Positions 33,878-42,527 of a stretch of DNA of 64,000 nt are shown in pieces. Source of the stretch: CATQHD01 sp965243165. GTDB lineage: Bacteria > Actinomycetota > Acidimicrobiia > Spongiisociales > Spongiisociaceae. Every line of letters starts with the position of its first letter. Within the stretch, counting starts at the first letter, position 1. The position numbers were made by a program, and so were the translations under genes. Location: positions 2,294,001-2,358,000 of the forward strand of contig OZ251535.1 of NCBI GenBank assembly GCA_965243165.1. Reading direction: 5' to 3'. Below the pieces are notes generated by a model. The model was not told the DNA's origin, did no database searches, and saw only the letters and a program-made list of their open reading frames with translations.

Positions 33878-35343
33878 CTTTCCTTCTTTCTTGAATAGAA
33901 GCTACCGATCCACTTCGATAGCTTGCCCTTCCAACTAGATTCTACCGAATCAGCTAAACGGGTTCTGTGAATATAGAATGGTAGATCAACTTTATCACCC
34001 AAGGATACACGAGAATGGAAAGAACAATTCGGGTGACAGGGCTTATCAATGATTCGCATATCAGCTGATACGAATTGATAATCTTGCTGTCCCACCAATG
34101 GCCACCAGCCTTTGGCTAGTAAGTAACGAAGTAAGAAATTGACTTCCATACCAGCAAGACTCAAACTAAACGGAAATACATTCTGATTATTGTCCCGTTC
34201 TTCCGGAGGCATAGTAGTCACATAAACCGGATCGTCAAGCGACCCATCGAGCTCCATGACCACCATGCTAGTGTCATATTGTTTATTGCAACGCATACAT
34301 TGATGATACGGAGTTATAAGATGAGCCCGCCAGTGTGCTGAAAATAACTCGTCCGTTGCTGTTTCTACGGCAATACCCCCATCAATGACCGGAATCAAAT
34401 GGGAATACGCAATATAGTTCAGCACATCACGAGCAACCGGCCGGTCAACACAACTGAAAATCACATCGCAATCCAGCGCACCTTTGTATGCTGACCAAGT
34501 GTGGATGGAAGTAGGCAAGGATACAACTTCGATATCGCTAGCAGTAGCATGGAGCCTAATTGCCTTTTCTGCCACCTTGACCTTGTATTTACCTATATCC
34601 TTTATAGTGCCGTATAATAATCTGTCTAGATTATGCCTTTCGACCTTATCAGGATCGATCAGAACGATCTTTCCGACTCCAATACGGGCCAGAGATTCTG
34701 CTACTATACAGCCGACACTGCCAACCCCAACGATGCCCACTTTCAGACGCGATATATCATTCTGTGCGTTAATACCCCAGGTATCATAGGTTCTTCGAAG
34801 TATATCTCTCCGCGGCTTAGGCGGCGCTAGTTTATCGTTGAATTGCAATCTATATGAATTTGGTCCAATAATTCGCACTTTGTTACACCATTGCCTATCC
34901 ATCCTTTTCCCTTTTCTAATCCAAAAACGGGCACTCCAATAACCATCGCTTCCTACAGTCATACCTAATAAGGGCAAGCCGGTAACACCTGCTGGATAGG
35001 CAATAACATCATGCTCGGCCTCTACATCGGCGCTGCTCATCCCCTGCCAGCCGGTGCCGGGATGGCTGTGCATAAAAGCAATTCCAGCTTCAGACTCACG
35101 GGCGGCTTTGACCGCCTTTGCCAGATACCTAGACTCAAAGCTCGCATTGCCATGCAACGAACGATCACCGGCCTCTGGCAGGATAATCTGATAAACCAGC
35201 GCAGAATACCTGTCAACTCCCGTAGAAGGCCTCCAAAGGGCAAAGCAAACATCTTCTTGGAGGATATCATCCTGATAGTGTTGTAAGAGGTGCGCCTTGG
35301 AGGCTGTATCAGATTCAAAGGTAAGGACGGCTTCGTATTTCAC
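33874..35343 (-). CDS. Fused JAB-domain isopeptidase and E1-like (ThiF) adenylating enzyme
   Basis: 489 residues from a GTG at 35343 that overlaps the E2 stop (GTGA) with GGAGGG 5 nt before it; the longer upstream frame overlaps E2. N-terminal JAB/JAMM metalloprotease: HSHPG (His92, His94) then SSAD (Ser103, Asp106). C-terminal E1/ThiF domain from about residue 185: nucleotide loop GIVGVGSVGC (about 201-210), LIDPDKVERHNLDR, FSCVDRPVARDVLN, and zinc ligands CMRC (347-350) and CHPNC (434-438). It should mature or recycle the ubiquitin-like protein and adenylate it. The catalytic thioester Cys is not obvious. Same polarity and coupling as its neighbours. Confidence 0.9.
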   Translation of the reverse strand: MKYEAVLTFESDTASKAHLLQHYQDDILQEDVCFALWRPSTGVDRYSALVYQIILPEAGDRSLHGNASFESRYLAKAVKAARESEAGIAFMHSHPGTGWQGMSSADVEAEHDVIAYPAGVTGLPLLGMTVGSDGYWSARFWIRKGKRMDRQWCNKVRIIGPNSYRLQFNDKLAPPKPRRDILRRTYDTWGINAQNDISRLKVGIVGVGSVGCIVAESLARIGVGKIVLIDPDKVERHNLDRLLYGTIKDIGKYKVKVAEKAIRLHATASDIEVVSLPTSIHTWSAYKGALDCDVIFSCVDRPVARDVLNYIAYSHLIPVIDGGIAVETATDELFSAHWRAHLITPYHQCMRCNKQYDTSMVVMELDGSLDDPVYVTTMPPEERDNNQNVFPFSLSLAGMEVNFLLRYLLAKGWWPLVGQQDYQFVSADMRIIDKPCHPNCSFHSRVSLGDKVDLPFYIHRTRLADSVESSWKGKLSKWIGSFYSRKKER

Positions 35344-35711
35344 ACATCCCTCCATATACGACGTAGGTGCTCCGTGATATATGCTGACATATGCTTTGTC
35401 GGCAGTTGATCCCATATGTCCCCCGGTGGTCTGCTCATAGCCAACCACTCTCGACCATTTTCAACATACTCACACTTAGCTCCATTCTTTTGGTCATCTA
35501 TAGGCGGGGTTATATGAATCCAATGTGGAGGGTATTCCGGGTAACCTTCTTCTTGAAAGCTCACACCAACTAGAACATCCTTGCCTTTATGAGTTCCTGA
35601 TTCCATTTGGTAGTCAAAGGCTACAACTCTGCTGCCATTCCAGTCATATTCGAATACACTCCTACCCAAGCCCTCAAGTTCTGATCGAACACGACTGACG
35701 CTCAGAGACAT
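35340..35711 (-). CDS. E2-like ubiquitin-conjugating protein (prokaryotic E2 family E type)
   Basis: 123 residues from ATG 35711, with GGAGG 7 nt upstream. UBC-fold hallmarks: VGVSFQEEGYPEYPPHWIHITPP (Pro-rich strand-loop) followed by KNGAKCEYVENGREWLAM, where Cys80, the only Cys, sits where canonical E2s have the catalytic Cys (after the HPN-G region). The C-terminal helix is MSAYITEHLRRIW. No HPN motif. It would carry the ubiquitin-like protein from the E1 domain to targets. It starts 4 nt after the ubiquitin-like gene and overlaps the JAB-E1 gene by 4 nt. Confidence 0.85.
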   Translation of the reverse strand: MSLSVSRVRSELEGLGRSVFEYDWNGSRVVAFDYQMESGTHKGKDVLVGVSFQEEGYPEYPPHWIHITPPIDDQKNGAKCEYVENGREWLAMSRPPGDIWDQLPTKHMSAYITEHLRRIWRDV

Positions 35712-35715
35712 CTTA

Positions 35716-35964
35716 TTACCTCCAGCAGGCAACTTGTGTAGGCCTGTCGCGTAGAGTGATAAAGCTGTTGTCCTCTGATAAGTCAACCCTATCATCTCGG
35801 CCGTATTCCCGTTTATCACCCCTCAGGATATATTCATTGTATTTGCCAGGAATAGCGCCATGCTTCTCAGCCAATTCCAAGACCCCAAGAGTTTCCATTT
35901 CTTGATGTTCGGTCTCCATCTCGATACCGTTGACTTCGACCCTGAAGAGAGTTTTTTTCGCCAT
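35716..35964 (-). CDS. Ubiquitin-like protein (Multi_ubiq family, single domain)
   Basis: 82 residues from ATG 35964, with AGGAGG 6 nt upstream; an in-frame extension to 36042 lacks support. Beta-grasp pattern: TLFRVEVNGIEMETEHQEM (first hairpin), TLGVLELAEKHG (helix), NEYILRGDKREY, then VDLSEDNSFITLRD. This is the arrangement of bacterial multiubiquitin-family proteins, here with only one domain. The tail TQVACWR contains no Gly, so either the JAB domain trims it or linkage uses a non-glycine terminus. First gene of the four-gene operon, hence probably the modifier. Confidence 0.85.
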   Translation of the reverse strand: MAKKTLFRVEVNGIEMETEHQEMETLGVLELAEKHGAIPGKYNEYILRGDKREYGRDDRVDLSEDNSFITLRDRPTQVACWR

Positions 35965-36207
35965 TTGCTGCCTCCTAAGATATAACCCGCAGCCGTTACT
36001 GAGGGGACCTTGTGGAGCATCATACCATATCGATGGTGACAAGTGCTCGCCAGGGGTGCTGGAAGCTTGATGCCCCGCATCGCCTCACGCGATGATGATA
36101 ACCTCCATGTTGCGAGTCCGCCACCCCCCTGGCTGGAGGCGACCTGACCTCGCCCAGGTCCGTCGCTCAACGCTGATGAGCCCCCGCCAGGCAACCAAGG
36201 AGGAACC
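35965..36207. other. Divergent promoter region of the ubiquitin-like operon and SDR gene
   Basis: Contains AGGAGG for the minus-strand operon. TATGAT (minus strand, 36019-36024) is a candidate -10; the TTGTCA found 12 nt upstream is too close to be its -35. GC content rises sharply from about 36050 towards the SDR gene, marking the edge of the AT-rich island. Confidence 0.4.
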
Positions 36208-37008
36208 ATGGGGCGCTTCGCCGGAAAGACAGCACTGGTGACCGGGAGCACGCAGGGGTTGGGGGAGGCGGTGGCCGACCGGTTCGTCAGGGAAGGGCTG
36301 AGCGGCTTGGTCGTTACCGGGCGCAGCCGGGCGCGGGGGGAAGAGGTCAGGGAGCGGATGGCCGAGGCGGGGTGCGAGGCGGTGTTCGTCCACGCCGACC
36401 TCACCGACCCTGAGGCCGCCGACCGCCTGATCGGTGCCGCCGACCGGCATTTCGGGCGGCTCGACGTACTGGTCAACGCGGCGGGCGACACCAGTCGGGG
36501 CACGGTCGAGGACACCAGCCTCGAGTTGTACGAACGGCTGATGGCGGTCAATTTCCGCGCCCCTTTCCAGCTCCTGCAGGGGGCGGCCCGCCTGATGAAG
36601 CGGGAAGGCATCGAGGGTTCGATCGTCAACATCTCCTCGATCGCCGCCCACGGGGGCCCCTCCTACCTGGCCATCTATTCGTCCGCCAAGGGCGCCCTTG
36701 CGACCCTGACCCGCAACGCGGCCCATTCGCTGTCCTGGGACCGGATCCGGGTGAACGCCCTGAACATCGGCTGGATGGACAGCCCCGGCGAGGACGCCCT
36801 GCGCCGCGGCTACTACGGCTGGGGGGAGGATTGGCTGGAGGAGGCGGAAGCGGCCCAGCCGTTCGGGCGGCTGCTCAAAACCCCCGAAGTGGCCAACGCA
36901 GTGGCCTTCCTGGCCTCGGAGGAATCGGGGCTGATGACCGGGGCGGTCATCGACTTCAACCAGATGATCATCGGCTGCGAGCCGCGCCCTCCCGAAAAAC
37001 CGTCCTGA
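36208..37008 (+). CDS. SDR-family oxidoreductase
   Basis: 266 residues; AAGGAGG 5 nt before ATG. Classical short-chain dehydrogenase: cofactor loop VTGSTQGLGEA (11-21), NAAG, the Ser in VNISSIAAHGG, and the YSSAK active-site pair. The RVNALNIGWMDSPGED loop and C-terminal MTGAVIDFNQM are family-typical. Substrate unknown. Not obviously linked to either neighbour; the gene is GC-rich like the core chromosome. Confidence 0.88.
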   Translation: MGRFAGKTALVTGSTQGLGEAVADRFVREGLSGLVVTGRSRARGEEVRERMAEAGCEAVFVHADLTDPEAADRLIGAADRHFGRLDVLVNAAGDTSRGTVEDTSLELYERLMAVNFRAPFQLLQGAARLMKREGIEGSIVNISSIAAHGGPSYLAIYSSAKGALATLTRNAAHSLSWDRIRVNALNIGWMDSPGEDALRRGYYGWGEDWLEEAEAAQPFGRLLKTPEVANAVAFLASEESGLMTGAVIDFNQMIIGCEPRPPEKPS

Positions 37009-37097
37009 GGAGCCTCGATGGAATACGCCCTCGGGAGGCGGCTTCACAGCAAACCCGACCGGCTGCTCATCCAGGGGGTTCCGAGGCCGGGCTCGGC

Positions 37098-38861
37098 TCA
37101 CATTCGTTCTGGGACTTCGATGCCCAGCAGGTCCAGCAGCAGCTCGAGGGTGCGCCGGGCGGCGGCGACCAGCCCCAACCACGAGGCCCGTCGTCCGGCG
37201 TCGGGCTCGGTCAGGATGTGGCAGGTTTCGTAGAAGCGGCTGAAATCGGACGCCGCCTCGTAGGCGAACTCGGCCAGATGGTTGGGCGCCCGCAGATCGA
37301 CGGCCCGCCCGATCACCTCCGGCAGCTGCAGCAGCCGCAGCATCAGGCGCCGCTCCGCCTCCACAGAGGGGGGTTCGATCCGGCCCGGCGCCAGCCCCCG
37401 GACGGCGGCCTTTTCGAGGATCGACCCCATCCGCACCGCCGCCATCTGCAGGTAGGGCCCGGTCTTGCCCTCCAAGGCGGTGAAGCGCTTCAGGTCGAAC
37501 ACGTAGTTGGAAGCCCGGTTGTTGATCAGATCCCCGAACTTGAGGGCGGCCACCCCCACCTGGCGGGTGATGGCGGCCCGCTCCGCCTCCGAGTATCCGG
37601 CGGCCAGCTCCGACTCGTCCAGCCGGGCGGCCGCGGCGGCGGTGACCATCTCGATCAGATCCCGCAGCCGCAACACCCCCCCGGCGCGGGTCTTGAAAGG
37701 CGTCCCGTCGGGTCCGTTCATCGTCCCGAAGCGGATGTGCTCCAAGGCGGCTTCCCCGGCGGCGCCCGTGCGGCGGGCAGCTCGGAAGACCTGCTCGAAG
37801 TGGTAGGACTGGCGGGCGTCGACTACATAGAGGATCAGGTCGGCGCCCAGATCCTCGACCCGCATCCCGATGGTCGCCAGATCGGTGGTCCCGTACAGGA
37901 AGGCGCCGTGGGAGGTCTGGATGATCAAAGGGCTGACCTCGGTCTTGTCGCCCGGCTCGGCCACCTCGATCACCGCCGCCCCTTCCGACTCCGCCGCCGC
38001 GCCCGACGCCAGCGCCTCGTCCACCATCGGCTGCAGGCGGCTGCGGACGGTGCTCTCCCCGTACCAGAGGTCGAACTCCACCCCCAAGGCGGCGAAGTCC
38101 TGCTCCTGCGACCGGCGGGACACCGCCACGAAGTGCTCCCACAGGGCGGTGTAGCCCGCCCGCCCCGACTGGAGGCCGTAGGTGGCGCGGCGTGCTTCGG
38201 CGGCCAGCTCCTCGTCATCCTCCATTCGGACGGCGATCGAGGGGTACCACTCCTGGAGGTCGTCCAGCGTGATGGGCAGGCCGCCCGGATACGGCCCGCC
38301 CCCTCCTTCGTCGAAATGGGGGAGGCCGGGGAAGCGCTCCTTGGCCGCCGTGATCAGCATGCCCATCTGCAGGCCCCAGTCGCCGAAGTGGGCGTCCCCC
38401 CACACCCGGTGCCCGGCGAAGCGGAACAACCGCTTGAGGCTGTCGCCGATGATGGTGGAGCGCAGATGCCCCACGTGCATGGCCTTGGCCACGTTGGGGC
38501 CGGCGTAGTCGATGACCACCGCCAACGGCGGATCGGCGGGCGCCGCCCCCAGCCTCGGATCGTCCGCCATGCCGTTCATGTATGCGGCGAGCGCCTCGTC
38601 GGTGAGAGAAAGATTGATGAAGCCGGGCCCGGCCACCGACAGACCCGCCAACCTGCGGTCGGACGCGATCTCGCCCACCACCGCCTCCGCGATCTCCCGC
38701 GGATTGCGCCCGGCCTCCCGCGCCGCCGCCAGGGCCCCGTTGCACTGGAACTGACCCAGGTCGGGCCGGTTGGAGACCAGCACCGCGCCGCAGCCGGGAT
38801 CGAGGCCGACCGCCTCGAAGCCCGCCCCGACCGCCGCGCCGAGTTCAGAGAGCACACTCAT
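37098..38861 (-). CDS. argS: Arginine-tRNA ligase
   Basis: 587 residues from ATG 38861 (MSVLSELGAAV). Class I synthetase charging tRNA-Arg. The HIGH-type motif is in NVAKAMHVGHLRST. ArgS-typical segments: HFGDWGLQMGMLI, LIIQTSHGAFLYGTTDLATI, FKTRAGGVLRLRDLI, and the C-terminal DALR anticodon domain ending with FYETCHIL and ARRTLELLLDLLGIEVPERM. Divergent from the nuclease array with 73 nt between starts. A decayed copy of its 5' part is found at 42220-42490 inside that array. Confidence 0.95.
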   Translation of the reverse strand: MSVLSELGAAVGAGFEAVGLDPGCGAVLVSNRPDLGQFQCNGALAAAREAGRNPREIAEAVVGEIASDRRLAGLSVAGPGFINLSLTDEALAAYMNGMADDPRLGAAPADPPLAVVIDYAGPNVAKAMHVGHLRSTIIGDSLKRLFRFAGHRVWGDAHFGDWGLQMGMLITAAKERFPGLPHFDEGGGGPYPGGLPITLDDLQEWYPSIAVRMEDDEELAAEARRATYGLQSGRAGYTALWEHFVAVSRRSQEQDFAALGVEFDLWYGESTVRSRLQPMVDEALASGAAAESEGAAVIEVAEPGDKTEVSPLIIQTSHGAFLYGTTDLATIGMRVEDLGADLILYVVDARQSYHFEQVFRAARRTGAAGEAALEHIRFGTMNGPDGTPFKTRAGGVLRLRDLIEMVTAAAAARLDESELAAGYSEAERAAITRQVGVAALKFGDLINNRASNYVFDLKRFTALEGKTGPYLQMAAVRMGSILEKAAVRGLAPGRIEPPSVEAERRLMLRLLQLPEVIGRAVDLRAPNHLAEFAYEAASDFSRFYETCHILTEPDAGRRASWLGLVAAARRTLELLLDLLGIEVPERM

Positions 38862-38934
38862 GAGACCGAAGAGGATAGACACCAACACATCCGGTGTTAG
38901 ACTGAGGAAGCCCCGATCTCCGAGGTACCACCCC

Positions 38935-40005
38935 GTGGCGTTGCGAGAAACCCTTGACAACATACGCTCCGCTCCCCGCCCCGAGAGCGAGGAGGCAGCC
39001 AAGTTTCGGATGATAGGTCCCGCTCTTCGTGACCTTGGATGGAACACAGCAGATCACGACAAAGTCCTGTATGAACACGCTGTGGGCGGTAAAGCTGACG
39101 GGAAGGTTGACTTCGCTCTCAAAGGACCTCACCACCTTGTTGCGCTCATTGAAGCCAAGCGCCCTGGGACTGATCTCAGCCGCCATGTCAGTCAGGTGCT
39201 CGGCTACGCTTTCCATGAAGGTGTAGACATATGCGTTCTCACTACTGGATTGGAATGGTGGCTTTATCTACCGAGGGAAGCCGGTCCTCCTGATCAACGA
39301 CGGTTCGCCACCTTGCATATCACAGAAGATCCGACCGAACAACTGATTGACGACTTGGAAACCTTCCTAGGCTATGAAAGCTTGGTGGGGGGAGAGGCAG
39401 CCAAGAGAGCCAAGCAGGTTCTCGAAGCGAGCCAACAAGCTGTCTTTCTGGGCACCAAAATCCCTGAAGTGTGGGAATCCATGCTGAACGGTCCCGATGA
39501 TGACCTTGTTGAACTGGTTAGGCAACGGGTGTATGAAAAGATCAACCTACGGCCTGATCCTACACAGGTGGCATCGGTGCTCCTTGGTTCCCCCGTTCCG
39601 CCTGTAGTTCCAACTGAACCGGTAATCCCAGATCCTCCTCAGCCCCTTTCACAACCTACTCCGACAACAAAGACCGAGACAAAGACCAAGACAAAGCCGA
39701 CCGGATTTCGACTCTGGGGCCAATCTTATCAGATCAAGTTCTTAAACGAACTTCTTGTTCGGGTAGGCGAAGCCCTCTATCAACGTTACGGATCAGAGTT
39801 CATTAACCCACTTCTAGCCCTCCGTGGCCATAAACGGGTATATGCTTCTCGCAATCCTGACGATCTTAGTGCTCCCCATCAAATAGGCTCCTCGGGCATA
39901 TTCCTGGACACGAAGCTAAATGTAAAAGATACTCTGAAGCGGGTAAATCTTCTGTTGAGTCTCGTCGAATGCCCTCCATCGGACCTAGAAATCTTGTACG
40001 AATGA
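38935..40005 (+). CDS. PD-(D/E)XK nuclease (HsdR-N-like) with conserved C-terminal domain, array copy 1
   Basis: 356 residues from GTG 38935, preceded by GAGGT; the alignment with copies 2-4 (LRETL/LQQTL start) fixes this start. Residues 1-165 resemble the type I restriction HsdR N-terminal nuclease: Asp59 in GKVDFALKG and Glu73/Lys75 in LIEAKRPG, followed by the family pattern VCVLTTGLEWWLYLPRE. A helical middle (170-220) and a Pro/Thr/Lys linker lead to the C-terminal domain (about 245-356): TGFRLWG, ALYQRYGSEF, YASRNPDDL, GIFLDTKL and PPSDLEILYE. No helicase or methyltransferase lies next to it, so the role is unknown; a defence function is plausible. Confidence 0.75.
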   Translation: MALRETLDNIRSAPRPESEEAAKFRMIGPALRDLGWNTADHDKVLYEHAVGGKADGKVDFALKGPHHLVALIEAKRPGTDLSRHVSQVLGYAFHEGVDICVLTTGLEWWLYLPREAGPPDQRRFATLHITEDPTEQLIDDLETFLGYESLVGGEAAKRAKQVLEASQQAVFLGTKIPEVWESMLNGPDDDLVELVRQRVYEKINLRPDPTQVASVLLGSPVPPVVPTEPVIPDPPQPLSQPTPTTKTETKTKTKPTGFRLWGQSYQIKFLNELLVRVGEALYQRYGSEFINPLLALRGHKRVYASRNPDDLSAPHQIGSSGIFLDTKLNVKDTLKRVNLLLSLVECPPSDLEILYE

Positions 40006-40022
40006 CCAGCCAGGGAGAAAAT

Positions 40023-41096
40023 ATGTCATTACAACAAACTCTTGAGACGATACGCTCCGTTCCCGCCCCGCGAGACGAGGAGAACGCCAAGTTCCAGATT
40101 ATCGGGCCCATCCTGGGAGACCTGGGCTGGAATCCTGCCAGACAGGAGATCCTCTATGAATACCGCGTAGGCGGCAAGAGCAAAGGCAAGGTAGATATCG
40201 CGCTTATGGGGCCTAAGCACCCCGTTGCACTCATCGAGGCCAAGGCACCGGAAGAGAACCTCGCCGACCATGTTGAGCAGGTGCTCCACTACGCGTTCTT
40301 TGAAGGAGTGGATGTCTGCGTGCTCACCAACGGGCTGGAATGGTGGCTCTACCTGCCGAGAGAAGAAGGTCCACCCGAAGAACGCCGGTTCACTGCCTTG
40401 CTCATCAAAGACGATCCCATCGAGCAGTTGGCCGATGACCTCAAAACGTTCTTGGGCAAGGACAATCTTGTGGGGGGACGGGCCAAGAAAAGGGCAAAGA
40501 AGGTACTTGAAGCAAAGCACCAAGCAGCCTTCCTTGACTCCAAACTGCCTGGATTATGGAAATCCATGCAACAAAGGCCAGACGATGAACTGGTAGAACT
40601 GCTTATGCAGCGGACTTACGATGAGTTGAACCTGCGTCCAGAAAAAAACCAAGTAGTAGCGGTGCTTCGCGGCTCACCGGTCCCGACCGTAGTTTCTCAA
40701 AGCCGTAGTGTTACCCAGATCAGTTCCCCTGCAACTCGTACTCATAAAACGCAGAAAAAATCCACGCGATCTCACACAAATAGGCCTACCAGTATAATAC
40801 TCTGGAATAAGCACTACCAGGTTAAGATCTGGAAGGATATACTTCTGCATATAGCCGACGCTCTTCATAATGAGCACGGAACGGAGTTCATTGACCGTAT
40901 ACTCGCGTACCGGACAGCACGCGGCAAACCGTATGCCTCACTCAGGCAACGCGACCTCAGGGAAGGAAGGGCAATCCCATCTACAGATGTTTATCTGGAG
41001 ACCAATCTGAGCGCAAAGGACATCCAAAAGGTAGCCCGCATGCTTTTAGGGTTCTTTGGGCATCCTCCCTCAGATCTAGAAATCCTCTACGAATGA
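40023..41096 (+). CDS. PD-(D/E)XK nuclease array copy 2
   Basis: 357 residues from ATG 40023 with an AGGGAG site; 17 nt after copy 1. Same layout: Asp58 (GKVDIALMG), Glu72/Lys74 (LIEAKAPE), VCVLTNGLEWWLYLPREEGP, helical middle, Lys/Thr linker, and C-terminal domain TSIILWNKHYQVK, ALHNEHGTEF, YASLRQRDL, DVYLETNLSAKDIQKVARMLLGFFG, SDLEILYE. The catalytic residues are intact. More similar to copy 3 than to copy 1 in the N-terminal half, indicating successive duplications. Confidence 0.75.
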   Translation: MSLQQTLETIRSVPAPRDEENAKFQIIGPILGDLGWNPARQEILYEYRVGGKSKGKVDIALMGPKHPVALIEAKAPEENLADHVEQVLHYAFFEGVDVCVLTNGLEWWLYLPREEGPPEERRFTALLIKDDPIEQLADDLKTFLGKDNLVGGRAKKRAKKVLEAKHQAAFLDSKLPGLWKSMQQRPDDELVELLMQRTYDELNLRPEKNQVVAVLRGSPVPTVVSQSRSVTQISSPATRTHKTQKKSTRSHTNRPTSIILWNKHYQVKIWKDILLHIADALHNEHGTEFIDRILAYRTARGKPYASLRQRDLREGRAIPSTDVYLETNLSAKDIQKVARMLLGFFGHPPSDLEILYE

Positions 41097-41113
41097 CCAT
41101 TCAGGAGAATAGT

Positions 41114-42214
41114 ATGCCATTACAACAAACTCTTGAGATAATACGAAGCCGCCCCGACCCGCGGGACGAGGAGAACGCAAAGTTCCAAATCATCGCACCC
41201 ATCCTGGGGGATCTGGGGTGGAATCCGGCCAGGCAGGAAGTGCTTTATGAATACGAAGTAGGCGGAAAGGATGGCGGATGGGTGGACATTGCCCTCATGG
41301 GACCTCGGCGCTCCGTCGCCCTCATCGAAGCCAAGCGACCAAGTACCAACCTTGGACAGCATGTACACCAAATGCTTCGCTATGCCTTTTACGAAGGAGT
41401 GGATATCTGCGTGCTCACCACCGGACTGGAATGGTGGCTCTACCTGCCGAGAGAAGACGGCCCACCCGAAGAACGCCGATTCGCCACCTTGCACGTCAGA
41501 GAGTATCCGGTTGATCAACTAGCCGAAGACTTAGAGGCCTTCCTCGCCAGGAAACACCTGCTGAGTGGGCAAGCCAAGAAGCGAGCCAAACAGGTTCTCC
41601 AAGCCCGACGGTACGCCGACGCGATCAACGCTGAGCTTCCAGCGCTTTGGAAATCCATGCTGACCGAGCCCGACAGCGATCTGGTCGAACTGGTTAGGCA
41701 ACGGATGCACGAAAATATTGAATTGCGACCCAACCGCGACCAAGTGGCCGCCGTCCTTCTTTCGTCCCTTCCACATGTTGTGCCGCCATCCTCGGTCCAC
41801 CGAGCTATGAGCGCTCAAGAATCAAGTGAACAAGGCGCTAGCCTGCCTCCTGAAGCTCGCTCATCTCAGAAGCCCAATTATCCGAAGCCACCCACCGGAT
41901 TCAGGCTTTGGGGAAAGCATTACACAGTCAGTTCAGAGGATGCAGATAGTCCCGGGATAGACTTGCTAATGAAGGTAACCGAAATTCTCCATCAGCGACA
42001 CGGAAGTGATTTGCTAGAACGTTTGCTAGATACCCGGTCTTCTACCAAAGTTCCCTACGCCTCATGTAACCTCAACGACCGCCACAAAGAAGTGCAGGAT
42101 ACGGGTATCTACTTGTACATATATCTAAATAACGCACAAGCATGTCATAGGGCAATACATATTATGAAAATTATGGGTCACCCTTCTACAGACCTTGAAA
42201 TCCTGTACGATTGA
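41114..42214 (+). CDS. PD-(D/E)XK nuclease array copy 3
   Basis: 366 residues from ATG 41114 with AGGAGA upstream; an ATG at 41093 that overlaps the copy 2 stop is also in frame. Asp58 (WVDIALMG) and Glu72/Lys74 (LIEAKRPS) are intact. The linker is longer and Ser/Pro-rich. The C-terminal domain is diverged: TGFRLWGKHYTVSSED, ILHQRHGSDL, YASCNLNDR, GIYLYIYLNNAQACHRAI and STDLEILYD. Its C-terminal part is AT-richer than the N-terminal half, which may reflect recombination between copies. Confidence 0.72.
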   Translation: MPLQQTLEIIRSRPDPRDEENAKFQIIAPILGDLGWNPARQEVLYEYEVGGKDGGWVDIALMGPRRSVALIEAKRPSTNLGQHVHQMLRYAFYEGVDICVLTTGLEWWLYLPREDGPPEERRFATLHVREYPVDQLAEDLEAFLARKHLLSGQAKKRAKQVLQARRYADAINAELPALWKSMLTEPDSDLVELVRQRMHENIELRPNRDQVAAVLLSSLPHVVPPSSVHRAMSAQESSEQGASLPPEARSSQKPNYPKPPTGFRLWGKHYTVSSEDADSPGIDLLMKVTEILHQRHGSDLLERLLDTRSSTKVPYASCNLNDRHKEVQDTGIYLYIYLNNAQACHRAIHIMKIMGHPSTDLEILYD

Positions 42215-42219
42215 TACGT

Positions 42220-42490
42220 TGCTCCAGCGATGGTACGTTCGGTCGTGGCCTCCAGCTATAGCGTTCATGTATCCAACTACTGCCTCTCGGCGATGGAGAG
42301 GTTGCTGAAGCCGATCCAGCCACTGACAGGCCGAGCAGTCGGCGGTCAGATACGATCTCGCCCACCACCGCTCTTCGATTCCCCCGGGTGCTCCCGACCC
42401 GACGCGTTGCCGCCAGGGTGCCGTTCGCAACTGGAACTGGCCAGGTTGGACCAGCCGGAGACCAGTAACGCGCGCCGCGGCTCTGGAACC
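42220..42490 (-). pseudogene. Decayed 5' fragment of argS
   Basis: The minus strand translates, with frame breaks, to stretches matching ArgS residues about 40-105: AVVGEIVSDRRLLGLSVAG against AVVGEIASDRRLAGLSVAG of the intact enzyme. The plus strand shows GATACGATCTCGCCCACCAC against GACGCGATCTCGCCCACCAC, and GCAACTGGAACTGGCCAGGT against GCACTGGAACTGACCCAGGT at 38740. No intact frame remains. It sits just upstream of copy 4, the same position argS has relative to copy 1. Confidence 0.75.
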
Positions 42491-42527
42491 TTGCTAGGAT
42501 GTGAAGCTCGGCAACTGAGGTATCACT

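Noticed and set aside
37018..37233. Small 71-codon frame after the SDR gene with GAGGAG upstream
   Set aside because: Overlaps the argS 3' end antisense, Ser/Arg-rich shadow composition, no recognisable domain.
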